Below, piece by piece: positions 34,656 through 44,898 of a DNA stretch of 64,000 nucleotides. The stretch is taken from the NCBI RefSeq assembly GCF_003355005.1, contig NZ_CP029988.1, positions 1 to 64,000 on the forward strand. The letters are read 5' to 3'. Under the pieces are notes generated by a model, which searched no databases, had not been told where the DNA came from, and saw nothing but the letters and a program-made list of their open reading frames with translations. The translations under genes and the position numbers were made by a program. Position 1 is the first letter of the stretch. Every line of letters begins with the position of its first letter. This DNA is from Sphingomonas sp. FARSPH. GTDB lineage: Bacteria; Pseudomonadota; Alphaproteobacteria; Sphingomonadales; Sphingomonadaceae.

Positions 34656-35390
34656 TCAGGCTCCTATCCGCTGCATGGCTTCTTCGAGAAAGGCCCGCAT
34701 GGGTGGCAATGAACTGCGCACGTCCTTGTCGTGCCGCCACACGGGGACGCCAGCTTGCACGGCCTGGCTGTAGTGCGAGCGGTCCGGCAAATGCGCCGTG
34801 AAGAGGTTGCGGCCGATCTTCGCTTTCAACTCGGCGAGCATGGCGAGCTGGTTGCGGTCGTTCGCCTTGACGCGGTTCGCGACGAGGCCGGCGACCCTGA
34901 TCGGGGTTGTGCGGCCTCGCTGGTTCACGGTCTGGATCGAATTTGAAAGCTGCTTCGTAGAGTCCGGACCGAACGGCCCCAGCTCCACGGGCACGATCAA
35001 ATCGTCGCACATCATCAGCGCCGCGAAGTTGATCCAACTCCACGCGGGCGGTGTGTCGATCACGCAAAAATCGAACTGCGGGGCGAGCTTCGGAAAATTG
35101 GCCCGGAACGCGCTGAGAGCGCCGGAATAGTTGGCGTCGTACTCGCCTGCCATCTTGTTCGAGTAGATCGCGAGACGGTCCGTTTCAGGCGGCGTGTAGC
35201 CGGGTTCGAACAGCGGCTTGCAAGAGCCTAGCTGCTCGAACTCGCGCAAAGCGGAAGTCGCATTGCACTGACGGTCAAGGTCCATGACCAAAACGCGGTG
35301 CCCTGCATCGGCAAGGTGCCAAGCGAGGTGACAGGCGATTGTCGTCTTGCCGGCCCCGCCCTTCTCGATGTTGACGGCGATCGTCTTCAC
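34656..35390 (-). CDS. parA: Partition ATPase ParA
   Basis: 244 residues. Deviant Walker A EKGGAGKTTIACHLAWH near residue 9, the VLVMDLDRQCNATSAL loop and FCVIDTPPAW. No N-terminal helix-turn-helix, so this is a type Ib-like or orphan-style ParA. GTG 35390 has GGAGG eight bases upstream. It is followed at once by parB. Confidence 0.9.
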   Translation of the reverse strand: MKTIAVNIEKGGAGKTTIACHLAWHLADAGHRVLVMDLDRQCNATSALREFEQLGSCKPLFEPGYTPPETDRLAIYSNKMAGEYDANYSGALSAFRANFPKLAPQFDFCVIDTPPAWSWINFAALMMCDDLIVPVELGPFGPDSTKQLSNSIQTVNQRGRTTPIRVAGLVANRVKANDRNQLAMLAELKAKIGRNLFTAHLPDRSHYSQAVQAGVPVWRHDKDVRSSLPPMRAFLEEAMQRIGA

Positions 35391-35542
35391 GGGCGGTCCC
35401 TCCACCAAGAGCGATGGCCGTACCACCACGTTGCGCTGTCCTCGTCGCGGATGCGCGAACCGCGATACGGTCCACGGGCGCCGATCACGATCAACGCGAT
35501 CACGGCGATGACGATCAAACCTGCCTGCTCGATACCGCTCAT
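35387..35542 (-). CDS. Small single-span membrane protein
   Basis: A 51-residue protein MSGIEQAGLIVIAVIALIVIG with one hydrophobic span, then a basic tail. ATG 35542 has GGAGG nine bases upstream, and both ends overlap neighbours by four bases, so it is part of the partition operon. No role is known. Confidence 0.6.
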   Translation of the reverse strand: MSGIEQAGLIVIAVIALIVIGARGPYRGSRIRDEDSATWWYGHRSWWRDRP

Positions 35543-35892
35543 GACCCTGCACCTCCTGGCCGGGATTTGGCTTCGACCATTTCGCGAAACTCCGCGATGG
35601 TCTGCCAATATGCACTGTGCCCGCGCTCGTTCGTGAACTGCACAAACCAGTCGAGCGTTTCTTTTGGACCCTTGATGTAAACGCTGCCCTGGGGCGGCGC
35701 TTGCCGTCGCCGCCTTACAGGCTTCTCCCCTCGATCGACGAAACCAAGCGCAGCGCCGCGCTGCATTGCAGCCTCTTCGCGGCGTGGATCTGTCGTGACG
35801 GGTTCTCGCGAAATGCCGCTAAGGTCTAGAGCCTCGGCGTCACGCTTCGGCTCCGACTTGCCCGCCGCCTTTCCAAAGCCGTAGCCGCTCAT
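35539..35892 (-). CDS. Hypothetical protein between two ParA genes
   Basis: 117 residues, MSGYGFGKAAGKSEPKRD onward: a charged disordered head, a basic patch KPVRRRRQAPPQGSVYIKG, and an amphipathic end (LDWFVQFTNERGHSAYWQTIAEF). By position, overlapping both neighbours, it could be the DNA-binding partner of the upstream ATPase. The fold is not recognised. Confidence 0.6.
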   Translation of the reverse strand: MSGYGFGKAAGKSEPKRDAEALDLSGISREPVTTDPRREEAAMQRGAALGFVDRGEKPVRRRRQAPPQGSVYIKGPKETLDWFVQFTNERGHSAYWQTIAEFREMVEAKSRPGGAGS

Positions 35893-36572
35893 CGGTTCGT
35901 CTCCTGTTGGACGGCCTGAACGACCGCCTGCGCTACCTCAAAGGCATTGCGTCGGGCGGCGGTCAGTCCGGACGTTTCACCATCGCTCAGCTCGTCCAAG
36001 GTGGCGGCAAAGTCGAAGATGTCACGATAGGCTGCGCGTTCGACGAGCCTTGCGGGGAGCAACGGCAGCTCCGCGTCGGTGATCGCAGCGACGATCCGCT
36101 TGGCAGTCTTAGTCTCGATCGCGGCATTGTCGCGGCTGCGAACAAGCCGGAACGGAATGTTGCGGCCCAGCGCCTCGGCTTCCTCTTGGATCAGTGCGAC
36201 CGCGTTTGCGGCCAGCTCGGCGTCGATCGGAGAAAGGTTGAACGGGATAAGCACCAGGTGCGAGCGGGCGAGCGCGCGCGAGGTCATGCGTGACGCCGTT
36301 CCCTCAAGATCGATCAGCACAAAATCGTGTGCCGGCGTAAGCCGGTCGATCATGCCGATAAGCTCGGACTCCTTGGGGCTCGCTATGATCTCGAACGGAA
36401 GCGCCTTGCCCTGCTCGGTCCGCTTCCTGGCCCAACCAGCAATGATCGCGTTCGGATCTGCATCAATGACGGCAACGGAGCCCCCGCTCCGCGCCAGCTC
36501 ACACGCGAGAACGAAAGTCAGCGTCGTCTTGCCTGCCCCGCCTTTCGGATTGGCTACAGAAATCGCGGGCAT
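35889..36572 (-). CDS. ParA/VirC1-like ATPase
   Basis: 227 residues. Walker A NPKGGAGKTTLTFVLACEL near residue 8, VIDADPNAIIAGWARKR and FVLIDLEGTASRM. The DLEGTAS switch and overall length match VirC1, the ATPase that promotes relaxosome assembly in Agrobacterium, as well as small plasmid ParA. It is first in a five-gene operon ending with parB. Its upstream region has two palindromes. Confidence 0.85.
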   Translation of the reverse strand: MPAISVANPKGGAGKTTLTFVLACELARSGGSVAVIDADPNAIIAGWARKRTEQGKALPFEIIASPKESELIGMIDRLTPAHDFVLIDLEGTASRMTSRALARSHLVLIPFNLSPIDAELAANAVALIQEEAEALGRNIPFRLVRSRDNAAIETKTAKRIVAAITDAELPLLPARLVERAAYRDIFDFAATLDELSDGETSGLTAARRNAFEVAQAVVQAVQQETNR

Positions 36573-36633
36573 TCGACGGGCTCCCTATTACGCCGGCTCA
36601 AGGCGTGGAAGCCTAGAGAACGGCGCGCAATAT

Positions 36634-36684
36634 GGCAAGGGATATTGCCTTGCATATCCATATCGCAATCCTAAGGATATCCTT
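36634..36684. promoter_or_regulatory. Palindromes upstream of the ParA operon
   Basis: GGCAAGGGATATTGCC (36634-36649, five-base arms) and the perfect palindrome AAGGATATCCTT (36673-36684) lie 62-112 bases upstream of the first ParA gene, in a locally AT-rich stretch. They are candidates for an operator or a centromere. Confidence 0.45.
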
Positions 36685-36726
36685 TTAGCTATCCAGTGCG
36701 TCGGTCGCTGCGCAGGGGAGGGAAGG

Positions 36727-36748
36727 GGCCGCCGTTAGGCGGCCCCGC
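36727..36748 (-). terminator. Hairpin after ssb
   Basis: GGGGCCGCC, a gtta loop and GGCGGCCCC form a nine-pair stem directly after the ssb stop. It resembles the hairpins at 4.8 and 15.4 kb and likewise lacks a U tract. Confidence 0.45.
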
Positions 36749-36752
36749 CGTG

Positions 36753-37076
36753 TCAGCGATCGTCCTGCTCGCCAGCCTTCGCCAGCACCGCGAAACCATC
36801 GGCGATCAGCTCGACGGTGTAGCGCTTGCCCTCGGCGTGGTCGTAGGAGTTCTGACGCACCCGCCCCGTGATATGAACCAAGTCGCCCTTCTCCGCCTTG
36901 GCGGCGCGCTCGATCAGGCGGCCGAACACTGTCACCTCGTTCCAGTGGGTGTCGGTCGTCCACTCGCCGCCCTCCTGGCGGTTGTAGTTGGCGGCGACGG
37001 AAACCTTCGTCACCTTGTCATGCTCGTTGATCTTGCCGACGCGGCCGATGATGCGAAATTCAGCGATGTTCTGCAT
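36753..37076 (-). CDS. ssb: Plasmid single-stranded DNA-binding protein
   Basis: 107 residues with an OB fold: FRIIGRVGKINEHDKVTKVS, THWNEVTVFGRLIERA and LVHITGRVRQNSY. The acidic C-terminal tip of chromosomal SSB is only partly present (GEQDDR). It would coat the incoming strand; its place a few kb from oriT fits a leading-region gene. Confidence 0.88.
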   Translation of the reverse strand: MQNIAEFRIIGRVGKINEHDKVTKVSVAANYNRQEGGEWTTDTHWNEVTVFGRLIERAAKAEKGDLVHITGRVRQNSYDHAEGKRYTVELIADGFAVLAKAGEQDDR

Positions 37077-37804
37077 GGTCCTGTCCTTCCGACTGCTCAG
37101 GCTAATTCCTGATGGGGATTTTGAGGGGAGCGAAGGCACCGCGATCAAGTGAAAAAACGGAGGGTCCGCGTAGCGGAAACCGTAGGCGAAGCCGGTTATT
37201 TACTTGATCGTACAAGGTGGCGCAGCGACCATTCCCCGTCAAATAAGGAATTGCCGACCAGTCGAAGGCGCGGAAGTAATGAGGTTGCTTGATAGTCGTC
37301 GGCCGCTCTCGACGAAAACACGCGCGCTGTTCGTGGTGTCGCCGGCGCCGATCGCGAGCGCAGGGCAGGGGGGACACGCCACACCAAGCCACGGGGCGTT
37401 GTCGCTGCCTATGTCGCGGCCCGGCTCGAAAGGATCTCGCCGGCATATTCGGCGCGTCGCTGTCGATCGATCATAAACAGGCGGCCGAAACCGCGGCCCC
37501 TTCCCTTCAAATCGCTATCAGCGGGCGCGAACGTCGACGAATGAGCGCTGCCAAATCCGCTTGCGCCCCCCTGGGGAGCATTCGCGGCGGCGTAGCCGTC
37601 GCGTCTTCCTATCCGTGCGCTCTGTCGTTTGAGGTTGGTTGTGACCTCTCCGCCATTCCCCCAAAAATCAAAAGCGTCGGCCGTAGGCCGTCTATAGCTG
37701 GGGGATGCCGGGTGGGAGGGCGCGCGAAGCGTGCCCGGGCGAGCGAAGCGAGGAGCCGGCGGGGGCGGAGCCCCCAAGAGGCGGTGCTTTCCTTCTTGTT
37801 CGTT
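37077..37804. other. 728-bp gene-free stretch
   Basis: No frame here has a convincing start, composition or family. An imperfect inverted repeat pairs gatcaagtgaaaaaac (37143-37158) with gttatttacttgatc. Near the right end there are GC-rich tandem-like gaagcg/gagcgaagcgaggag runs. The Tn3-family transposon was inserted at its right edge. Confidence 0.5.
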
Positions 37805-37871
37805 GGCCCAGTCGGCCCGAAGCTGCGATTTTGGCCAGGTTGAAGAACGAACACTGAACGCTTGATTGATT

Positions 37872-38744
37872 CTACCAGGACCGTTGCTGACCACCGACCT
37901 CGTAGATATCGGCTTCCATGGAGCAATTGTAGCTCTCTGCGATGTTGAACATCTCGGAGAGGAGGCTTTGGATTTCCTCATCAAGGGAAATGCCATCCGG
38001 ATCGGGGTCATAGGCGACGGTCAGTTTGTAATCACAATTGCCGTTTTTTACCATGGCGTAGTCGCGTTCCAGCATCGCCTCAATCCGCTCCCGAGCGGGT
38101 TTTCTACCTCTTCCACGCTTGTTGAAGTTCTCGATAATCAGATGCAGGGCGATGCTGGCAGTGGGCGGCTTTTCCGGCAGTTTGGTCTGTGACGGAATAA
38201 TGTCGAGCGCCCGATAGACGGTCATTCGTGAGACCTTCAGGTCGCGGGCAACGCGGGCCTTGCTGGCGCCGGCGGCAAGGCGACGGCGGATTTCATCGTC
38301 ATCGACGTTCTTCTTCCGGCCTTTGTAAACGCCTTCGGCGCGCGCCGCTTCGATCCCGGCGCGCTGACGATCCTTGATGAACTTCAGCTCCATATCGGCG
38401 ACCATGCCGAGTATGGTGATGACCATTCGCCCCATGTCGCCCGCCGTCGTCACCTCTGGCTCAAGGATGCGCAGCGAAGCTCCCTTTTCATCAAGCTCAT
38501 GCACCAGGTTCAGGACATCGCGCGTGGAGCGGCCGAGCCGGTCGAGCCGCAGCACGACCAGCTCGTCGCCGGTGTGCATAAACTGCATGATCGTTTCCAG
38601 TTCCGTGCGCCCGCTCCGCGAGGCCCCCGATCCGGTCTCGGAACGGATAATTTCGCAACCTGCATTCTTGAGGCGGCCAATCTGGATATCCAGATCCTGG
38701 TCCGTGGTGCTGACGCGGGCATATCCGATACGAGCCAAGTGCAA
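37872..38744 (-). CDS. tnpR: Serine resolvase with C-terminal extension
   Basis: 290 residues. The catalytic serine lies in IGYARVSTTDQDL, with the RLDRLGRSTRDV box and GMVADMELKFIKDRQRAG. The helix-turn-helix is ASKARVARDLKVSRMTVYRAL near residue 175. About 100 residues follow beyond the usual resolvase length (DPDPDGISLDEEIQSLL). It resolves cointegrates of the outer transposon. Some related elements carry such long resolvases; the tail's role is unknown. Confidence 0.88.
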   Translation of the reverse strand: MHLARIGYARVSTTDQDLDIQIGRLKNAGCEIIRSETGSGASRSGRTELETIMQFMHTGDELVVLRLDRLGRSTRDVLNLVHELDEKGASLRILEPEVTTAGDMGRMVITILGMVADMELKFIKDRQRAGIEAARAEGVYKGRKKNVDDDEIRRRLAAGASKARVARDLKVSRMTVYRALDIIPSQTKLPEKPPTASIALHLIIENFNKRGRGRKPARERIEAMLERDYAMVKNGNCDYKLTVAYDPDPDGISLDEEIQSLLSEMFNIAESYNCSMEADIYEVGGQQRSW

Positions 38745-38880
38745 AATCCGTCACATTAGGGTGGCTCTTGCAGTGTATCGTCACATTGAGCGCAAACCCA
38801 CCCTTTTGTGACAGACGAATGGTGTCACTCGGCCCTATCACTCTGGGGTGTACCCAAATGTTATAGGCCGATCAGCCGCC
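38745..38880. promoter_or_regulatory. Probable res site of the outer transposon
   Basis: 136 bases between the transposase stop and the resolvase start on the same strand. It is AT-richer than its flanks and contains repeated gtgac/gtcac words (cgtcacatt near 38749 and 38780, ttgtgacag, ggtgtcact), which are plausible resolvase sites. Confidence 0.45.
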
Positions 38881-41223
38881 TCACGCTGCAAGCCGTCCAA
38901 AATCAATCCGGTCGTTCAGGTCGAGGTCGAAGCGGCCATAAGGGTTCACATGACTGTAGATCAACGGCGTGAGACCACGATAATCTTCCGGCGTCATCCG
39001 CCCCGCCCACTTCGGCTCAACCAGTACGGTCTGAAGCATGCGGGTGTTCACATACACCAGCGACGCTTGCAGGAGGTGTAGCGCCAGAACGGAGATTTCC
39101 TGCTCATGGATGCGGTTGGTGGCGATCTCGCCGCCCTTGCCGAAGAACACGAAACCATTAGCGCCGTTCCAGTTCTCAACCACATTCAGCCCTTCGTGGA
39201 TCTCGCGGCGGAATGCCTCCTGACGCAAATACCGGCATAGGAAGATTGTTTTGACCGCGCGGCCGAGTTCACTCAGCGCCTTGTAGGTCGGGTGCATCAC
39301 TTCGGCTCTGGCAAACCGGAGCAGGATCGCTTCCGGATCGGCGGTGCGCGATTGCATGGCAGCGGCATATTTGACCATTTCGTCATATTGTTGCTCGATC
39401 TCGTCCCAGTCGATCGGGCTGGAGAGGATCGGCAGTAAATTGGAAAGCCGCGTGCGCATGCCGGCTTGGGGAAGGGCCAGTTTCTGGCGTGCCACTGCTT
39501 TCAGCCGCGGGGCAAGCTCAAATCCAAGGAGTCGGCAGAACGCAAAGCCGACTGCGCTCTGGCCGTGGCTATCGACGTACTGGCGCTGGATTTCCATGTC
39601 GGTGCAATGGCGTAGCACGCCTTCGATCATGGAGGCGACCTCCGAGGAAGAGCACCGCTTGAGCTGGGAATAAACGCAGGTCGCGCGCTTCTCCACATGC
39701 CAGTAGATCATGACGCCACGGCCGCCATAGCGGGCGTGCCATTCCGTCATCAGGTTGCGGTCCCACGCGCCGAACTTCGTTGAATCGGACGCGCATGCCG
39801 TGCCCGCATCTCCCCATACTGCGGCATTGCGGATTGCCAGTGTCGCGTTTGCTACCCGCGCGCACGCCTCCCTCAGCGCTGGCGCGTGGATGAAACGGCG
39901 ATGGACATGCAGCAATTCCTCGTAACTGACATCGGGTGTTGCGCCAGCGACCCGCTTGAGCCCGGCGTTCGTGCCCAAGCCATAGAGACACAGCAAAAGA
40001 CGCTGAGCCAAGGCTGCTTTCGACAGGGTAACCCGCGAGGCCGACGTTTCGAAAGCATCCATCAATCCCGTGTCCAGAGCAGCCTCTTTCAACACGTCCA
40101 GCAGTCCGGTCATCGGCCAGCGCTGACCGATCTCGCTTTTGATCGAAGCGAGACCCTTCGGTTCGGGCAAGGGCTTGAACGGTGTAATCGATATCCGGTT
40201 GTCGCCGCGCCACAGGAGCCGGACCTTGTCGTTTTGTGGAATATTGGCATTGAGGAGCAACAGTTCCCGTTCAAGCTCCTCCCGGATCGAGGCGCAAAAC
40301 GCCTGCGCATCTGGCGTCAGGCTGAGGCCGGAATAGTACGCATCTCGCCTGATCTCGAAGTCCTTGGGAAGATCGTCATCGGGATTGCGATAGCGATCCG
40401 CCCCGACCACCCAGATTTCTTTGGAGCGGATGCGGTCGCGCAGTTGCGTCAGGACGCAAAGCTCATAGCTGATCCGGTTTACCCGCCCATCGTCATCAAT
40501 GACGGAACTGCGCCATCGCGCTGGAATCACCTCATCGATCGGAACATCCTGCAATGGCACGAAGCGGCATCCGCCATCCACCTTGCTCCTGATCCAGTCG
40601 AGGGCCGCCAGGACCGGCCGCCACACCGCGTTGTTCGACCGGAACTCAAGTACGGAAAGCAGGCTTGGCAGCATGCGCCGGTAATGATTGGCCCAGGAAC
40701 CACGCATCACCTTGTAGATGCGCCGGTCCAGAGCGCCCTTCGCATGGCTCTCCTTGACGATCGCCGCCAGCTTGGCCTTACCGGCGATCGGGAAAATGAC
40801 ATCGCAGATGCGCCCCGATGGTTCATTGATCGAGGCGCTGGCGATCTCGACCAGCAGGCGCTCCTTTCCATAGACCCGCTCGATGTCTTTCGCGATATCG
40901 CCCACCACCTTGCGTTTCGAGCGCGTTCCGATCTTGTGAACGGTTTCGATCAGCAGGTCGATCATCGCGTCAGTGAGTTGCGCCTCCCGCGACATTAGAT
41001 AAATCGCATAAAGGCCGAGCTGTCGCGCCGGCGCATGCCGGCGCATCTCCGAGGCCTTTTCACCGGCAACGCGGCGAACAATCTGATCGACCCATGGCTT
41101 GCCCGTAGCCGTCAGGAGATCATGGGGAAGATCAAGTCTCTGGATAAAGGCGAGTTTCTCGGTCACGTCGAGAATGTTGTCGAGCGTTGCCTGTCCGGCG
41201 TCACCCTTCATCCTGTTGAATCC
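38881..41223 (-). pseudogene. tnpA: Outer Tn3-family transposase, C-terminal part
   Basis: The larger part of a transposase split by insertion at the AATCC target. The frame continues from 45447-46021: joining them with one copy of AATCC gives SSTGFNRMKGDAGQ and an uninterrupted 970-residue transposase. The DDE catalytic domain is here (WGDAGTACASDSTKFGAW; ATNRIHEQEISVL) and the end is LNDRIDFGRLAA. A start inside the inner transposon could express a truncated form, but the N-terminal DNA-binding part would be missing. Confidence 0.92.
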
Positions 41224-41266
41224 GGGGTTTGAGTAGCAACGGAACAGAAAACCTACATAAGGGGCT

Positions 41267-44200
41267 TCAAGCATCGTCGATACCTGTGGCACCAGGATCG
41301 CGTAGCGGCCTCAACTCGCCGCGCGCCACGATGTCGGGAATGGTGAAGGCATAGCGCCCGAGCATGTTGATGTGCCTGGAACCAAGCGGCGAGAGGCGGG
41401 CGACGTCCTCGTCCAGGATCACATGGCCTTCGGCGCGTAGCTGGCTGACCGCCGCGTCGATGTAGATCGTGTTCCAGAGCACGACCAGGTTGACGACGAG
41501 CCCGAGCGCGCCGAGCTGATCCTCCTGCCCTTCGCGGTAGCGCTGGCGAAGTTCACCGCGCTTGCCGTGGAATATGGTGCGGGCAAGCAGGTGGCGGCTC
41601 TCGCCGCGATTGAGCTGGACCAGGATCCGGCGCCGGTAGGTTTCGTCGTCGATGAACCGCAGCATGTAGAGTGACTTGATGAGGCGGCCAAGCTCCTGAA
41701 GGGCACGTGCCAGCCTGGTGGGGCGATCATTGGTCTGAAGGACACGGGTGAGATCGGTCGCGCGCACGACGCCGAGTTTGAGCGATCCGGCCAGTCGAAG
41801 GAGATCATCCCAATGTTCGACAATCAGCCTGGTGTTGATCCTATTCGCGGCGAGGTCATCCAGCACGCCATAATCGGCCTTGCCATCGACACGCCAGAAC
41901 CGCGCGCCGCCAATGTCGGCGATGCGCGGCGAGAACTGGAGCCCGAGCAGGTGAAAAATGCCGAAGATCGTGTCGGTGTAGCCGGCTGTGTCGGTCATGA
42001 TCTCGCCTGGCCGCAATTCGGTTTCCTGGTCGAGCACGACGGCAAGCAGATAGAGGCTGTCGCGCAACGTGCCGGGCACCGTCAGAGCATTCAGCCCGGA
42101 AAAGCGATCAGAAACCAGATTGTACCAGGTGATGCCGCGTTCGCGCCCGAAATAGCGCGGGTTTGGGCCGGCGTGGATCGTGCGGACTGGCACGGTGAAA
42201 CGCAGTCCATCGGCAGAGGCGACCTCGCCGCTGCCCCAAACGCGGGCCAGTGGTATCCTGTTATGGGCCGCGACCAGCAGCGCGTTGGCTGTGGTCAGCG
42301 TCTCGGCGCGGATGAAGTTCTGCTTCACCCAGCTCAACCGTGACCGGCGCAGCGCGGACACCTCGGGACGGACAAGCGGTTCGAATCCGGTATTGGTGGC
42401 CTCCGCGACAAGCACCGCGCAGATCGTCGTCGCTATATCCTCGGCGCGTGCATTGCCTTCGCTGGCATGCGTGAACGCCGCCGCGAAACCGGTTCGCGCA
42501 TGCATCTCCAGGATCAGCTCGGGAAGATCCAGCTGCGGCAAGCGCGCGTCGATTGCCCTATGGAGATCGGTGAGGCTGAGTGGCTCGTCGATCCTGTCGA
42601 GCGGTGCGATCGACAGGTCGGCGCCGCTCGCCGTTTTCGTGATGGTCACGGCATCGTTGTCCGGTACGCGCGCCGCTGTCTCGCGGTAGGCGAGATCGAG
42701 CCGCGCGGACAGCCTGGCGATCTCCTCGTCGCCAGCGACCGCCACGCCGACCGTGCGGCATACCGTCGGTCGCGCCGCTTCCCAGGCGGCTCCTGTCAGC
42801 AGGCCTTTGCGCGGGTCGGCGTAGCGAAGCGAGCGAACAGGAAAGACGTCGCGACGGCGAATGGCGCGGCGTAGCCGGTCGAGCGTACAAAGCCGGTATC
42901 CGGTCAGATCGAATGTACCGTCATCACTCTTCAACTGGCGCCCCCACCCCTTGGGGACGAACGATGTTGGTGCCGGTCCACGGCGCTTCTCGCCCCTGTG
43001 AACCCTTCGCAAGTGGTCGACCGCGTCGAGCAGCGGCTGTCCTGCGGGCGCGGCTGCAAGATCGAGCGCTGCCAGCATCTTCGGCAGATAGCGCATCGTC
43101 CCGGCCTGCCGGCGCAACTCGACAAAATAGCTCTCGTCGTTCGGCCGCGCGAGAAGGTTCACCTGTGCGACGGCGTCGGTCAGCGCTGTCCGATCGACGA
43201 GCGCGAACACGGCCGCGCGCACCTGCGCATCGCTGATGCTGTCATCGAGCAGCACAACGCCGGCATCGCGAAGCCGGAGCGATGCGGCATCGAGATCACG
43301 CAGCGAACGCATCCGGGCATCCCTGGCGTTGATGCGCGCGTTGGAAAACATTCGGGTCGACACGACGTCGAACAGGTCGATGACATCGTCGCTGGCCGAC
43401 GCTTCGAGGGTGCGGATGAACGCGACGAGGGTGGCAGCGCGCCGATCGTCGGGGAGTCGGGCCACGGCCTGCGCCCGCGCCGCACCGGCAAATCGCGCCA
43501 ATGCGACCGCCTTGCCGGGTGGCACCCGATCAAGTTCGGGCAAGCCCGCTGTGAACGTGCGGATTTCGGTAAGGCGATCAACGGCGCGGCTGATCTCGGG
43601 GCCGCTTTGCAGGTATGGACCGTCACGCAGTCGATCGAGCGGGCTTTGCCGCCCGTCGCCAATAACGGCGACCAGCGTGTCGAGCCGGGCGCGTTGCTCC
43701 GACGTCAGCCTGTCGATGAGACGGCGATGAACGTGCGTGGCGACCCGTGTGCGGACTCGTGCGATATCGCGCTCGAGGACGGACAGCCCTGGCAACAGCA
43801 CCTTGCATTCAATCAGCCACGTCGCCGCTGCATCGAAGAGCGCCGATGGCCGATCGGTGCCCGTCCAACACAGCGCGTACAGGAAACGATGCAATCGGAA
43901 CGCGATGCGTGGATCGGAGAAAACTTGGTAGCCATAATGGTCGCGGATGCGCGGGCCGTGCCGCCATCGTCCCTTGGTCGCGCAATATTGCGCCATCCGT
44001 TCGCACGGCTCGTCGATCGCCAACTGGCTGCCTGCGAACCGCGTGACCGACGCCGGTGTCTGTGCCGGATCTTCGAGAAAGGTGCCGAGCAGCCGCAAAG
44101 AGCCAAGCTGTACCGCTACGCCGAGCCTGTTGTGATCGCCGCGGTGCGCGCCGATGAACGTCCGGTCTGCATCGTCGAGATAAAAATGGCGCGCCAACTG

Positions 44201-44272
44201 CTCCGATGTAGGATCGCCGACGAAGCGACCATAGCGCAGGGCCTGCTCGTCCGAGAGAAAGCTGACCGGCAC
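41267..44272 (-). CDS. tnpA: Tn3-family transposase (inner transposon)
   Basis: 1001 residues, full family length. The N-terminal DUF4158 region begins MPVSFLSDEQALRYGRF. The DDE part includes RVWGSGEVASADGLRF and VSDRFSGLNALTV, and the C-terminus has PLGSRHINMLGRYAF. It starts eight bases after the tnpR stop, so both are co-transcribed, as in the Tn21/Tn501 order. Its 3' end lies next to the left terminal repeat. Confidence 0.95.
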   Translation of the reverse strand: MPVSFLSDEQALRYGRFVGDPTSEQLARHFYLDDADRTFIGAHRGDHNRLGVAVQLGSLRLLGTFLEDPAQTPASVTRFAGSQLAIDEPCERMAQYCATKGRWRHGPRIRDHYGYQVFSDPRIAFRLHRFLYALCWTGTDRPSALFDAAATWLIECKVLLPGLSVLERDIARVRTRVATHVHRRLIDRLTSEQRARLDTLVAVIGDGRQSPLDRLRDGPYLQSGPEISRAVDRLTEIRTFTAGLPELDRVPPGKAVALARFAGAARAQAVARLPDDRRAATLVAFIRTLEASASDDVIDLFDVVSTRMFSNARINARDARMRSLRDLDAASLRLRDAGVVLLDDSISDAQVRAAVFALVDRTALTDAVAQVNLLARPNDESYFVELRRQAGTMRYLPKMLAALDLAAAPAGQPLLDAVDHLRRVHRGEKRRGPAPTSFVPKGWGRQLKSDDGTFDLTGYRLCTLDRLRRAIRRRDVFPVRSLRYADPRKGLLTGAAWEAARPTVCRTVGVAVAGDEEIARLSARLDLAYRETAARVPDNDAVTITKTASGADLSIAPLDRIDEPLSLTDLHRAIDARLPQLDLPELILEMHARTGFAAAFTHASEGNARAEDIATTICAVLVAEATNTGFEPLVRPEVSALRRSRLSWVKQNFIRAETLTTANALLVAAHNRIPLARVWGSGEVASADGLRFTVPVRTIHAGPNPRYFGRERGITWYNLVSDRFSGLNALTVPGTLRDSLYLLAVVLDQETELRPGEIMTDTAGYTDTIFGIFHLLGLQFSPRIADIGGARFWRVDGKADYGVLDDLAANRINTRLIVEHWDDLLRLAGSLKLGVVRATDLTRVLQTNDRPTRLARALQELGRLIKSLYMLRFIDDETYRRRILVQLNRGESRHLLARTIFHGKRGELRQRYREGQEDQLGALGLVVNLVVLWNTIYIDAAVSQLRAEGHVILDEDVARLSPLGSRHINMLGRYAFTIPDIVARGELRPLRDPGATGIDDA

Positions 44273-44280
44273 TGCTCGGC

Positions 44281-44898
44281 CTATGCTGCTATTTTAGGCT
44301 GAACCCCGCGCTTGCCCAGCAATTCGCTGGCCCGCTCTCGCGGCTGACCTTTCGCATCGACATAGGCATAAAGCGTCGACACTGATACGCCGAGTTGGAC
44401 CGCAACATCGCGTGCGGCATTGTCGCGATCCGCCATCAGCGCCATCGCGGCCTTCAGCTTCTGCTTCGTCATGACCCGCGGCCGACCACCTGCACGGCCT
44501 CGCGCCCTGGCCGCGGCCAGCCCCGCCATTGTGCGCTCATGGGTCAGATCGCGCTCGAACTCGGCCAGGGTCGCGAAAATACCGAACACCAACCGGCCCG
44601 TAACGGTCGTCGTGTCGATATCGCCGGTCAGCACCTTAAGGCCGATCCCGCGCTTCTGCAGATCGCCGACCAGCCCAACGACGTGGGGTAGCGACCGTCC
44701 GATCCGGTCGAGCTTCCAGACTACGAGGGTGTCGCCATCACGCATGATGTCGAGTGCCTTGTCGAGCCCGGCCCGTTCGGTCGCACGGCCCGAGCACACG
44801 TCGTCGAACACCCGGCCGCATCCGGCACGATCCAGCGCATCGCGTTGCAGATCGAGATTTTGCTCGCCTGTCGACACCCGCATATATCCGATCAGCAT
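44281..44898 (-). CDS. tnpR: Tn3-family resolvase (inner transposon)
   Basis: 205 residues. LIGYMRVSTGEQNLDLQRD holds the catalytic serine; WKLDRIGRSLPHVVG and FATLAEFERDLTHERT are the usual boxes; the helix-turn-helix NAARDVAVQLGVSVSTLYAYV is near residue 175. It stands first in the operon. The 208 bases upstream (44899-45106) probably hold res and the promoter. Confidence 0.94.
   Translation of the reverse strand: MLIGYMRVSTGEQNLDLQRDALDRAGCGRVFDDVCSGRATERAGLDKALDIMRDGDTLVVWKLDRIGRSLPHVVGLVGDLQKRGIGLKVLTGDIDTTTVTGRLVFGIFATLAEFERDLTHERTMAGLAAARARGRAGGRPRVMTKQKLKAAMALMADRDNAARDVAVQLGVSVSTLYAYVDAKGQPRERASELLGKRGVQPKIAA

Noticed and set aside
37102..37446. 114-residue minus-strand frame downstream of the transposon insertion
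   Set aside because: Low-complexity arginine-rich start, no motif and no ribosome site. The area was left as gene-free.
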